From an uncultured Bacteroidota bacterium (lineage in GTDB: Bacteria > Bacteroidota > Bacteroidia > Chitinophagales > Chitinophagaceae), in contig CAIWKU010000375.1 in the NCBI GenBank assembly GCA_903913355.1, positions 1 through 12,705 on the forward strand: a stretch of 12,705 nt of DNA. Reading direction: 5' to 3'. This document shows positions 1-8,037 of this stretch, piece after piece. Within the stretch, counting starts at the first letter, position 1; every line of letters starts with the position of its first letter. The notes under the pieces are model-generated. The model was not told where the DNA came from and searched no databases. It was given only the letters and a program-made list of their open reading frames with translations. Made by a program: the position numbers and the translations under genes.

Positions 1-112
1 ATAAAAAGCACAAAAAGAATCTGTTTCATACATCACTTTGAATGATGAAAGTATCTAATTTAGTGAATACTCCAGATGTTTTGCTTAGAACACCGGGTAA
101 ATTTATACGCTT

Positions 113-3100
113 ATGATCAAAAAAATAGCATCGGTACTTGTTTGGATTTGTTGCTTTTCAGGAATACTGTCTGCACAGGAATTAACCAACACCAAAATAT
201 TAAAACAGGCAGCTGTTGATTATAAAATATCATTTGCCAATAATTATGCCAAAGCCCTTTCAATGGCCAAATCAAAAGGCTGGGCATTAACCATTACTTC
301 AAGAGATGGGAGAAAAGGAATATTGATGGGAGTAGATGCTTTTGGTTTTCCAAAATATTATATTACCAATAACAATACCATTGCAGCAGCCACTACCCGT
401 GCCAATCAATTATGGCCGGGTGGAGAAACCGGGTTGAATCTTTCCGGTAGTTCAAATAACATGAAAAATAAACTGGGTATCTGGGATGGTGGGTCTGTAT
501 TAGGTACCCATGTTGAGTTAACAGGAAGGGTTACCCAAAAGGATGTACCCACTTCAGTGAGTGATCATGCCACCCATGTGTCCGGAACCATGATTGCCAG
601 CGGCGTTAATCCGATTGCCAAAGGAATGGCATTTGGAGCGCAGGGAATGATTGCGTATGATTTCAATAATGATATTTCTGAAATGTTTGGTGAAGCGCAG
701 AATCTGGTTTTGTCCAACCACTCCTATTCAGTGATTTCCGGATGGAATTATAATAGTACCCAAAGCAGATGGGAATTCTATGGCAGACCGGGTGATACAG
801 AAGATTATAAGTTTGGATATTATAGTACCGATGCCCAGTCATTAGATTCCATGGCGTATAATGCCCCCTATTACCTGATTGTAAAATCGGCCGGGAATAG
901 TCATAGCGAAACCGGGCCTGCCGTTGGGCAACCCTATTTCCGATTAGATGCAACTGGGAATATGATATCTGCAGGAAACAGACCGGCGGGCATTAGTAGC
1001 AATGATGCGTACGATGTAATCAGTTGGGATATTGGTGCCAAAAATATTTTATCGGTAGGTGCAGTAAATGGTCTCCCATCAGGATATAACAGACCACAGG
1101 ATGTAGTGATGAGTAGTTTCAGTAGCTGGGGACCAACCGATGATGGAAGAATAAAACCGGATGTGGTGGCAGATGGAGTAAACGTAACTTCTTCCAGTTC
1201 TAATAGCAATAGCAGTTATGAAACTTTAAGCGGAACTTCTATGTCTTCGCCAAATGCAACCGGTTCACTTTTTTTATTACAGGAATATTATTCGAAATTA
1301 AAAAATGGTACATTTCTACGTTCCGCTACCCTAAAAGGATTAGCCATTCATACTGCTGATGAAGCTGGTTTAAGTCCTGGTCCGGATTACCAGTTTGGCT
1401 GGGGTTTATTGGATGTAGAAAGAGCAGCTGCGGTAATTACAGCTGCGGTGCCTTCTAATAATGCAGCTACCAGTCAACACCAGTTATATGAAAATGTTTT
1501 AGCCAACGGACAAACCTATACTTTAACTGTAGTGGCATCCGGGAAAGGAGGGTTATCGGCAACTATCTGTTGGACAGATGTAAAAGGAAATGTTGACCTG
1601 GTAAACGTTTTGAACAATCGAACAAAGAACCTGGTAAATGATTTGGATATACGAATTACCAAAGGAAGCGGGGCATCGTTAAGAACCTATTATCCCTGGA
1701 CATTGGATGTAAACAACCCATCTTTTGCTGCAGCCCGGGGTGATAACAATACAGATAATGTGGAAAGAATAGATATTGATAGTACAGTACCCGGACAAAC
1801 CTATACGATCACCGTTTCACATAAAGGAACCTTGGTAAGAGGCTCACAAGCGTATTCATTAATTGTAAGTGGTGTTGGCGGCTCTGCCTATTGTAGTTCC
1901 AGTTCAGGTGGCGGGGGAGCAAGAATTGATAGTGTTAGTTTTAAAAATATTCAGGTAGGAAATTCAGTTGGTTCTAAAACCTATACAGACAATACTGCTT
2001 ATATAGCAAATATTGAACCATCACAAACAGTGCCGATTAGTATAAAAGTGAGTACTGCAGATGCAACAACCAATAGTCGGATTGTAAAAGTATTTATTGA
2101 TTTGAATAATAATGGAGTCTTTGATAGCTCAGAATTAATGGCAACCAGTGGTGTTTTGAGTTCTGCCGCACAGCTATACACTACCAATATAACGATACCC
2201 AGTGGGTTAACAGTAGGGAATATCAGTTTAATGCGAATCATCGTTCAGGAAACTTCTAACCCAACTGATATAGTGGCATGCGGTAGCTATGCCAAAGGAG
2301 AAACACAGGATTATCGGGTGAAAGTGGTAAGTCCATCCAATGATTTATCCATTAGCCAGATATTATCACCCTCAGGAGGGGATTGTGCGAATACCGCTGC
2401 CTATCTAACGATCATGATCAAGAATAATGGATCAGTTGATCAAAATACCTTACCCATTAGCGCAACAGTAACCACCGCCGGTAGCACGGTTGTAAATTTA
2501 TCGGCCACCTATGCCGGAATTATTCCTGCTCAGTCAACAGCCACCTATACATTTCAAACACCATTTGCTCTAGCGGCTGGAACTACGTATAGCATTTCTG
2601 CGAGTGTAAACCTGGCAGCAGATCAGAATGCAGCTAATAACCAATTGGTTTCTACCATTGCGATTGCGCAAAAAGCAAGTAGTCCGGCTGCCAATGGCGA
2701 GATATGTAGTAATACGGCCATTTTAAAAGTGAGTAATCCGGATGCTTCCAATTATTATTGGTATTCCAGTTCCACCGGTAATACCCCTTTTGCAAGTGGC
2801 AGCGTAGTTAGCAGTACCGTAATTCCTGCTGATAAAACCTATTACCTGGCTAAAGAAGCAAAAACCAGTATTGGCCCGGTTAATAAATTAGTTTATCCAA
2901 TTGGAGGTTACAATACTTTTGCCGGCAATTATGTAAAAATAAATAACTCTGTTCCATTAGTAATTGAAAGTGCGCGAATGTATATTGGTAATCCCGGTCA
3001 GTTAAGAATTACATTGGCAAATCTGGTATCAGAAGATGTAACTACCGGAAGCTATAGTTATCAACCATTGGCTGCAACTACCATAGATGTATTTGCCACC

Positions 3101-3919
3101 AACCCCAGTCCAACCAGGGGTGCCGTTAGTGGTAATCCGGCTTCTGATACTGGAGCTGTGTTTTTATTAAATTTACCAGTGAGTACTACAGGTGATCATA
3201 TCCTGATTATGGAATGTATCAGCGGGCAGGGAAGATCTGATAGTGCTTCTATCTATCGAAATAATTCTATAACGGGTACTACTTACCCAATCAGTTTACC
3301 CAATATCATGTCGATAACCGGAAACAGTGCCCATACTGGAGGAGCTATTGAAGCGAATTACTATTATTTCTTTTATGATATGCATATTAATACAGGAGCC
3401 TGTGTAAGCGACAGGATAGCGGTAACAGCCGTTACAGCCCCTGTACCCGTTATCACCCAGCAGGCTGATTCTTTGGTAAGTTCCATTAGCGCAGGCAATC
3501 AATGGTACCTGAATGATACAGTCATCAACGGGGCATCCGCCAATCATTTTAAACCTACCAAATCAGGTAAGTATAAAGTAATTGTTACCGATAGTTATAA
3601 TTGTTTACAAACATCCAATGTAATTGTATATGCGGTAACAGGAATAGCTGAGGTCCAGGCCGACCAGATCAAACTGAAGGCTTCACCCAATCCGAATAAC
3701 GGTATATTTAATCTCTCTTTTGAGGTAACAGATAAAGCAGATCTGTCGATAGATATCTTGAATGCAGAGGGAAGAAAAGTATTTACCAGCAGCATTCCTG
3801 ATTTTATTGGAAAATATTCAAATCAACTGACACTAGATGCGGCCGGTTCTGAAATGTATGTGATCAAGATACTGCACAATAAAAAATTGTATGTTAAGAA
3901 AATGATTATACAGCGGTAA
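113..3919 (+). CDS. Secreted S8 subtilisin-like serine protease with GEVED-like domain and T9SS type A sorting domain
   Basis: A 1268-residue exported serine endopeptidase. Residues 1-21 form a Sec signal peptide ending LSAQ. Residues about 22-120 resemble the propeptide of Bacteroidota S8 proteases. The catalytic domain (about 120-450) shows Asp125 in GIWDGG, His152 in DHATHVSGT, oxyanion Asn262 in SAGNSH and Ser376 in SGTSMSSP, so the active site is complete. A beta domain follows (to about 590), then a GEVED-like domain (594-740, with IDLNNNGVFDSSE and closing GETQDYRV), a CARDB-like segment (741-850) and an Ig-like strand set (WYSSSTG near 885) that seems split by a further beta-sandwich. 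The T9SS tail (about 1180-1268) has SPNPNNGIFNLSF and ends in KKMIIQR. By family knowledge it is secreted through T9SS, then surface-anchored or released. It is the only gene before a strong terminator, so probably monocistronic. The substrate is unknown. The start is the first ATG preceding the signal peptide. Confidence 0.95.
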   Translation: MIKKIASVLVWICCFSGILSAQELTNTKILKQAAVDYKISFANNYAKALSMAKSKGWALTITSRDGRKGILMGVDAFGFPKYYITNNNTIAAATTRANQLWPGGETGLNLSGSSNNMKNKLGIWDGGSVLGTHVELTGRVTQKDVPTSVSDHATHVSGTMIASGVNPIAKGMAFGAQGMIAYDFNNDISEMFGEAQNLVLSNHSYSVISGWNYNSTQSRWEFYGRPGDTEDYKFGYYSTDAQSLDSMAYNAPYYLIVKSAGNSHSETGPAVGQPYFRLDATGNMISAGNRPAGISSNDAYDVISWDIGAKNILSVGAVNGLPSGYNRPQDVVMSSFSSWGPTDDGRIKPDVVADGVNVTSSSSNSNSSYETLSGTSMSSPNATGSLFLLQEYYSKLKNGTFLRSATLKGLAIHTADEAGLSPGPDYQFGWGLLDVERAAAVITAAVPSNNAATSQHQLYENVLANGQTYTLTVVASGKGGLSATICWTDVKGNVDLVNVLNNRTKNLVNDLDIRITKGSGASLRTYYPWTLDVNNPSFAAARGDNNTDNVERIDIDSTVPGQTYTITVSHKGTLVRGSQAYSLIVSGVGGSAYCSSSSGGGGARIDSVSFKNIQVGNSVGSKTYTDNTAYIANIEPSQTVPISIKVSTADATTNSRIVKVFIDLNNNGVFDSSELMATSGVLSSAAQLYTTNITIPSGLTVGNISLMRIIVQETSNPTDIVACGSYAKGETQDYRVKVVSPSNDLSISQILSPSGGDCANTAAYLTIMIKNNGSVDQNTLPISATVTTAGSTVVNLSATYAGIIPAQSTATYTFQTPFALAAGTTYSISASVNLAADQNAANNQLVSTIAIAQKASSPAANGEICSNTAILKVSNPDASNYYWYSSSTGNTPFASGSVVSSTVIPADKTYYLAKEAKTSIGPVNKLVYPIGGYNTFAGNYVKINNSVPLVIESARMYIGNPGQLRITLANLVSEDVTTGSYSYQPLAATTIDVFATNPSPTRGAVSGNPASDTGAVFLLNLPVSTTGDHILIMECISGQGRSDSASIYRNNSITGTTYPISLPNIMSITGNSAHTGGAIEANYYYFFYDMHINTGACVSDRIAVTAVTAPVPVITQQADSLVSSISAGNQWYLNDTVINGASANHFKPTKSGKYKVIVTDSYNCLQTSNVIVYAVTGIAEVQADQIKLKASPNPNNGIFNLSFEVTDKADLSIDILNAEGRKVFTSSIPDFIGKYSNQLTLDAAGSEMYVIKILHNKKLYVKKMIIQR

Positions 3920-3963
3920 ATGTTTGGCTCGAATTTCAAAAAAAGAAACAAGTATTTATACCT

Positions 3964-3994
3964 AAAAAGGTGCCAGTTTATTGGCGCCTTTTTT
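3964..3994 (+). terminator. Rho-independent terminator of the protease gene
   Basis: AAAAAGGTGCC (3964-3974) pairs with GGCGCCTTTTT (from 3983) around an 8-base loop, with one G-T wobble, and runs into six T residues. It lies 45 bases after the protease stop codon and separates that gene from the regulatory island. The A-rich left arm would also give a U-tract on the opposite strand, so it could work in both directions. Confidence 0.85.
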
Positions 3995-4030
3995 ATTAGG
4001 GTTAAAAGAGATGGAATAATTTGTTGACAA

Positions 4031-4047
4031 GTAAAAAAATATTTTAC
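4031..4047. repeat. Short AT-rich palindrome next to inverted-repeat copy A
   Basis: GTAAAA and TTTTAC form perfect 6-base arms around a 5-base spacer. The right arm overlaps the first bases of inverted-repeat copy A (4045-4063). It could be an operator half-site pair or a chance AT-rich palindrome. It lies in the gap between the protease terminator and the 3' end of the XRE gene. Confidence 0.3.
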
Positions 4048-4063
4048 CTTCCTATGGGTGATT
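4045..4063 (+). repeat. Inverted-repeat copy A, 3' of the XRE gene
   Basis: TACCTTCCTATGGGTGATT on the plus strand. It matches copy C (4400-4418, minus strand) at 18 of 19 positions and is therefore inverted with respect to it. It lies 59 bases beyond the XRE stop codon, in non-coding DNA. Candidate roles are a regulator binding site, one end of an invertible segment, or a terminal inverted repeat of a small element. Confidence 0.7.
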
Positions 4064-4122
4064 AATTGATTTTTTATATATCTTAGCCGGGCACTGTTTT
4101 TTGAACTAAGAGAAGAGTAAAA

Positions 4123-4398
4123 TTATAAGGGCTTTTTGGGTAAAAAATCCTGTGGGCTGCATTGTAAGATCTTTGCCAGATCATTCAGATGCTTCACATT
4201 ATAATGCGTAGGATATTTTTTACTTTCCACTTTGCCAATAAAGCCTACAGACATACCCAGTTCATAAGCCAAATCGGCTTGAGAGAGATTATTTTCGATT
4301 CTTTTCTCCCGTACACGTTCAATAACAAAAAAATCGATCTTGGTTTTCAATACTTTCCTATAAGTGAGTATAAAATTGGGGGTTTCACAGAGGCTCAT
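4123..4398 (-). CDS. Small XRE-family helix-turn-helix transcriptional regulator
   Basis: A 91-residue cytoplasmic DNA-binding protein read from ATG at 4398. A TTG directly upstream (4401) extends it by one codon. Residues about 26-90 form a single HTH_3/Cro-C1 type domain, with RVREKRIENNLSQADLAYEL covering the first helices, SVGFIGKVES as turn and recognition helix, and HLNDLAKILQCSPQDFL as the closing helices. There is no effector, protease or membrane domain. The family match begins only near IDFFVIERVRE, so a shorter form starting at the TTG at 4350, preceded by AGGAAAGTA, is possible. That would leave the two repeat copies at 4351-4418 in its leader or promoter. It is divergent from the small ORF and susC block, and is a candidate for control of itself and of that block. 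No partner toxin gene is recognisable beside it. Confidence 0.85.
   Translation of the reverse strand: MSLCETPNFILTYRKVLKTKIDFFVIERVREKRIENNLSQADLAYELGMSVGFIGKVESKKYPTHYNVKHLNDLAKILQCSPQDFLPKKPL
4351..4369 (+). repeat. Degenerate repeat copy B inside the 5' end of the XRE gene
   Basis: TACTTTCCTATAAGTGAGT matches copy C at 16 of 19 positions but lies on the opposite strand. Copies B and C face each other across about 30 bases that hold the annotated XRE start codon. If the XRE start is the TTG at 4350, copy B is entirely upstream of the coding sequence, as an autoregulatory operator would be. If the start is 4398, copy B is coding. Confidence 0.5.
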
Positions 4399-4399
4399 C

Positions 4400-4418
4400 A
4401 ATCACCCATAGGAAAGTA
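4400..4418 (-). repeat. Inverted-repeat copy C, at the 5' end of the XRE gene
   Basis: Read on the minus strand this is TACTTTCCTATGGGTGATT, 18 of 19 identical to copy A. It ends one base before the ATG of the XRE gene, so a protein bound here would cover its initiation region. With copy A it brackets the whole XRE gene (outer span 4045-4418). Confidence 0.7.
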
Positions 4419-4460
4419 TTTGTGTCTTATTAAATATGTTTTCAAAATATCTGATTGAGA

Positions 4461-4703
4461 ATGACTTATAAAAAAAGGAAATACCAGCATATAAAACTTA
4501 TTCAACTCTCAAAAGAGTTACAGCATAAGATTTTGTATTCGCTGATTGTGAAAGGCAATCATACATTCTCTTCACGGGCTGCCTCAATGGCCGTTACTAA
4601 AAATTTACGCCTGAAAAACCGTCTCAAAACCATTACTCCCGTGGGCAAAGCCCTGTGTTTATTAAAAACACAGTTTGCTAAAAAACCGAAGAATCCAGTA
4701 TAA
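4461..4703 (+). CDS. Small highly basic hypothetical protein upstream of susC
   Basis: An 80-residue ORF from ATG 4461; a TTG six bases upstream is the alternative start. I do not recognise the family. It has 15 Lys and 4 Arg against a single acidic residue, one Cys, no signal peptide and no membrane segment, so a nucleic-acid-binding role is conceivable but unproven. Codon use is not obviously random and the frame runs to within 43 bases of the susC start, so it could be the first gene of the susC block. It is divergent from the XRE gene, with 62 bases between the two start codons. No Shine-Dalgarno is visible, as is usual in this phylum. The lack of acidic residues also fits a chance ORF in AT-rich DNA, so it is tentative. 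Confidence 0.45.
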   Translation: MTYKKRKYQHIKLIQLSKELQHKILYSLIVKGNHTFSSRAASMAVTKNLRLKNRLKTITPVGKALCLLKTQFAKKPKNPV

Positions 4704-4746
4704 CCCCGGGTGCTTTATCGTATTACCTTTTATTTCTTAACCAAAA

Positions 4747-7700
4747 ATGCTAACTGCAATGACTCGTTTTTATTGCTTACTGATATTCCTTTGTCCTTTA
4801 GTAATCCTATCAGGACAAACTTTTCCAACCTATACCATCGAAGGGAAAATCATTTCTGCAAATGGGGGCAGCCCATTGGATGCCCATCTTACCCTTCTCC
4901 ATAAATTTAATACTTTATCAGCATCAAAAGGAAGTTTTACACTGAAGCTTCTGGGTGCTGATACACTTACCATCAGCCATACTGGCTACCAGGTAAAAAA
5001 ACTGCCTGTCTCTAATCTAACCCAATCGCCGCTGGTGATTATTCTATCCGAAAAAATACAAGAGTTGAAAGAAGTGGTTGTGTCAACAGGTTACCAGACA
5101 ATTCCGAAAGAAAGAGCTACCGGATCATTCGTTTTGATCGACAGCAGCCTGATTAACCGGAGTGTGACAACCAATATTCTGAGCAGGCTGGACGGGGTAA
5201 CCAGTGGTTTGGTTTTCAACAAAAATATACTTGCTTCCAACGAACAAATGGGTATCGCTATTCGTGGCAGAAATACCATTGATGAAAAAGTAAATGCAAA
5301 CCCTTTGATCATTCTGGATAATTTTCCATACGAAGGAGACCTGTCGAATATAAACCCGAATGATGTTGAAAATATAACCGTATTAAAAGATGCTGCTGCT
5401 GCCAGTATCTGGGGTTCAAGAGCGGGTAATGGGGTGATTGTCATCACCACCCGAAAAGGGAAATACAATGAGCCTTTGAAACTAATCTTCAATTCAAATT
5501 TTACCATTAGCAATAAACCTGATCTGTTCTATCCAAGAAATTTTTTACCCGCATCGGGGTTTATTGACCTTGAACAGTTTCTGTTTAACAAGGGATTTTA
5601 TGATAATAACCTTTCAAACACAACCAATTTTCCGGGACTCACACCGGTGATTGAAATTCTGGCAAAGAAAAGAAGCGGACAACTATCGGCAAGTGATGCT
5701 GATGCGCAAATTGCTGCCTTGCAAAAAACAGATGTAAGAAATGATTTTACAAAATATGTATACCAAAAAAGCTTTAACCAGCAATATTCTTTGCAAATGA
5801 GGGGTGGGAATAACACACATTCCTACATTGCTTCTCTTGGCTATGATAATAACAGAAACACATTGGTGAGAAATGGATATGACCGGCTTACCATTAATTT
5901 TCTGAATAGTTTCCGTCCACTGAAAAATCTGGAAATAACCGGGGGAGTTACTTATACAGAAACCAATACCCGCAATAATAATCAGGTTGCTTTTGGCAGT
6001 TTGAGTACTTCCCTTAATTATTCGGGAAATCCATATCCTTACGCCCAACTAGCTGATGGAGCCGGAAATGCATTACCGATTACCAAAACTCTTCGCGATA
6101 AGTATAAGGACAGCCTTACCAAACTCGGCTTCCTAGATTGGCAATACAGACCTCTTGATGAAATTCAATTATCGGATAACACCACTAAACTTAGTCATAG
6201 GCTGATACGTGCCATCATTAAATACAAGATTACATCTTATCTGGATATTCAGCTGGCATACCAAAACGAAAAACAGGTAAGTAACACGCGCAATTTTATG
6301 AGTGAGTCAACTTACTATGTACGGAACATGATCAATACATTCTATAATCCTTCTGGCGCCAATGACCTGCGCAAATACCCGGTACCACGAGGTGGAATTC
6401 TGGACCTGAGTAATGCCAATCTGGGCTCAGATAATATCAGATCGCAATTCAACCTTGATCGCTCATTCGGAAACAGCCATGCAGTTACTGCGATTGGCGG
6501 AACGGAACTCAAAGAAATCAGGACTGATGGTTTCTCAAGAAGGTCCTATGGCTATGATAATACATTTGGGACAGGTTTTTCCACCATTAACTATGACTCT
6601 ACATTCAAAACAAATCCGTCTACGAATCAAAGAATTCAATCTACTTCTGCCGGAATAACCGGTACCACGAATCGCTTTGTTTCCTGGTTTGTAAATGCTG
6701 CATACAGTTATAAAAAAAGATATACCTTTTCGATCAGTGGTCGTCAGGATGGTGCCAATATTTTTGGCGTAAAAGCAGAGCAACAAATTACCCCTCTGGG
6801 CTCTGTTGGTTTCTCATGGAATATCAGTGATGAAAAATTTTATCACACAAAAGAATTGCCTTATCTGCGTGTAAGAGCTACTTATGGCTTTAATGGGAAT
6901 GTGTATAATGCTTCTGCTTATCTCACTGGCTTGTATCAGTCAACCGGACTCAATAGCAATCGCTTTTTAACCGTATTGTCGCCCCCTAATCCTGAATTAA
7001 GATGGGAAAGGGTACGTAATATTAATCTGGGGCTTGATCTTAGGTTAATCAGGTCCATCCTCAGCGGCTCAATAGATGTTTATCAGAAAACGGGTTTGGA
7101 CCTGATTGAAAGTGCACCACTCGCGCCTTCTACTGGTTTTACCAGCTTTAAAGGAAATGCTGCCAGTAACCAAACCAATGGCATTGACCTGATCCTGAAT
7201 TCTAAAAACCTGGATGGTAAGTTCAAATGGACAACCAGTTTTTTATGGAATTACCAAAAAGATAAAGTACTTCATTTTGATACCAAGTACCTATCCACAA
7301 CCCTGGCTAATTATAATGTAGGCATTTCCACCCAGGCAGCTTCCGGGTTATATGCAGTGGAAGGAAAATCATTATTCGGCATGTATAGCTATAAATGGGC
7401 CGGCCTTGATAAGACCAATGGCGACCCGCAGGGATACCTGAATGGTGCTGTGAGTAAGGATTATTTGTCCATTATGAGCAGTACACCGATTGATAGTCTT
7501 GTATATAGTGGCTCATCCAGACCCAGTATGTTTGGATCATTACTGAACACTTTTACCTGGAAAAATTTTAGTGTTTCCATCAATATCACTTATAAACTTG
7601 GGTATTATTTCAGAAAAAGTTCTACGGGATTAAATTACCAGGATGCTTTAAGTAATCCAACTATCAATGCTGATTATCTCTTGCGCTGGCAAAATCCGGG

Positions 7701-8013
7701 AGATGAATTAAAAACACAGGTTCCTTCTCTGGTATATCCCAATAATACCAACCGAAATGTTTTTTACCAGAATTCCGCGGCACTGGTTGAGAAAGCAGAT
7801 CATATCCGACTACAGAATATTAATCTAAGCTACCAGCTTGATAAAACGCAATGGCACAAACTACCTTTTAGTAGTGTTCAGATTTATGTATTTGCCAATA
7901 ACCTGGGTTTATTATGGAAAGCAAATAAAGCAGGTATTGATCCCGACTATACTGCTGCTTTTTCTATGCCAGACCCATCCAGTATTTCTATCGGTTGTAA
8001 AATCAATTTATAA
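4747..8013 (+). CDS. SusC/RagA-type TonB-linked outer-membrane transporter
   Basis: A 1088-residue outer-membrane beta-barrel that, with SusD, imports a ligand using TonB energy. The signal peptide ends near ILSGQ (about residue 24); ATG 4759 (residue 5) is an equally good start. A carboxypeptidase-regulatory-like beta domain spans about 28-107. EVVVSTGYQ (about 108-117) follows and continues into IPKERATGS, the usual SusC linker. The plug (about 115-235) ends in LKDAAAASIWGSRAGNGVIV from residue 213, the SusC signature. The rest is barrel. There is no N-terminal STN domain, so it is unlikely to signal directly to a FecR/ECF sigma pair, and none is seen nearby. The last residue is Leu, not the more usual aromatic. 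Length is normal for the family. It is 17 bases from susD and surely cotranscribed with it. Substrate unknown; nothing here encodes glycan degradation. Confidence 0.95.
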   Translation: MLTAMTRFYCLLIFLCPLVILSGQTFPTYTIEGKIISANGGSPLDAHLTLLHKFNTLSASKGSFTLKLLGADTLTISHTGYQVKKLPVSNLTQSPLVIILSEKIQELKEVVVSTGYQTIPKERATGSFVLIDSSLINRSVTTNILSRLDGVTSGLVFNKNILASNEQMGIAIRGRNTIDEKVNANPLIILDNFPYEGDLSNINPNDVENITVLKDAAAASIWGSRAGNGVIVITTRKGKYNEPLKLIFNSNFTISNKPDLFYPRNFLPASGFIDLEQFLFNKGFYDNNLSNTTNFPGLTPVIEILAKKRSGQLSASDADAQIAALQKTDVRNDFTKYVYQKSFNQQYSLQMRGGNNTHSYIASLGYDNNRNTLVRNGYDRLTINFLNSFRPLKNLEITGGVTYTETNTRNNNQVAFGSLSTSLNYSGNPYPYAQLADGAGNALPITKTLRDKYKDSLTKLGFLDWQYRPLDEIQLSDNTTKLSHRLIRAIIKYKITSYLDIQLAYQNEKQVSNTRNFMSESTYYVRNMINTFYNPSGANDLRKYPVPRGGILDLSNANLGSDNIRSQFNLDRSFGNSHAVTAIGGTELKEIRTDGFSRRSYGYDNTFGTGFSTINYDSTFKTNPSTNQRIQSTSAGITGTTNRFVSWFVNAAYSYKKRYTFSISGRQDGANIFGVKAEQQITPLGSVGFSWNISDEKFYHTKELPYLRVRATYGFNGNVYNASAYLTGLYQSTGLNSNRFLTVLSPPNPELRWERVRNINLGLDLRLIRSILSGSIDVYQKTGLDLIESAPLAPSTGFTSFKGNAASNQTNGIDLILNSKNLDGKFKWTTSFLWNYQKDKVLHFDTKYLSTTLANYNVGISTQAASGLYAVEGKSLFGMYSYKWAGLDKTNGDPQGYLNGAVSKDYLSIMSSTPIDSLVYSGSSRPSMFGSLLNTFTWKNFSVSINITYKLGYYFRKSSTGLNYQDALSNPTINADYLLRWQNPGDELKTQVPSLVYPNNTNRNVFYQNSAALVEKADHIRLQNINLSYQLDKTQWHKLPFSSVQIYVFANNLGLLWKANKAGIDPDYTAAFSMPDPSSISIGCKINL

Positions 8014-8017
8014 ACCC

Positions 8018-8037
8018 AAAATCAGTACTCATGAAAA
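8018..8037 (+). promoter_or_regulatory. Conserved translation-start leader, copy 1 (susD)
   Basis: AAAATCAGTACTCATGAAAA spans the susC-susD gap and the susD start codon. The same word with one or two changes precedes both thioredoxin genes. It contains no Shine-Dalgarno. A-rich leaders commonly drive initiation in Bacteroidota, but a repeated 13-base word is more specific than that and supports the chosen start. Confidence 0.5.

Noticed and set aside
37..63. TTTG followed by TAATTTAG as a Bacteroidota-type promoter of the protease gene
   Set aside because: The spacer is only 15 bases, shorter than the usual range, and the -7 element is imperfect. In AT-rich DNA this is weak evidence.
663..953. 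Minus-strand open frames antisense to the protease, susC, susD and the thioredoxin genes
   Set aside because: They lie wholly inside strongly supported genes, have no domain or signal features and are explained by shadow frames. The antisense frames in the two thioredoxin genes resemble each other only because the genes are duplicates.
4045..4418. The XRE gene with its inverted repeats as a confirmed insertion element or toxin-antitoxin module
   Set aside because: There is no transposase, no convincing target-site duplication and no recognisable toxin partner. It is kept only as a hypothesis in the findings.
4189..4458. An 89-codon plus-strand open frame across the XRE gene
   Set aside because: It is antisense to a gene with a clear HTH domain and its translation shows no family resemblance.
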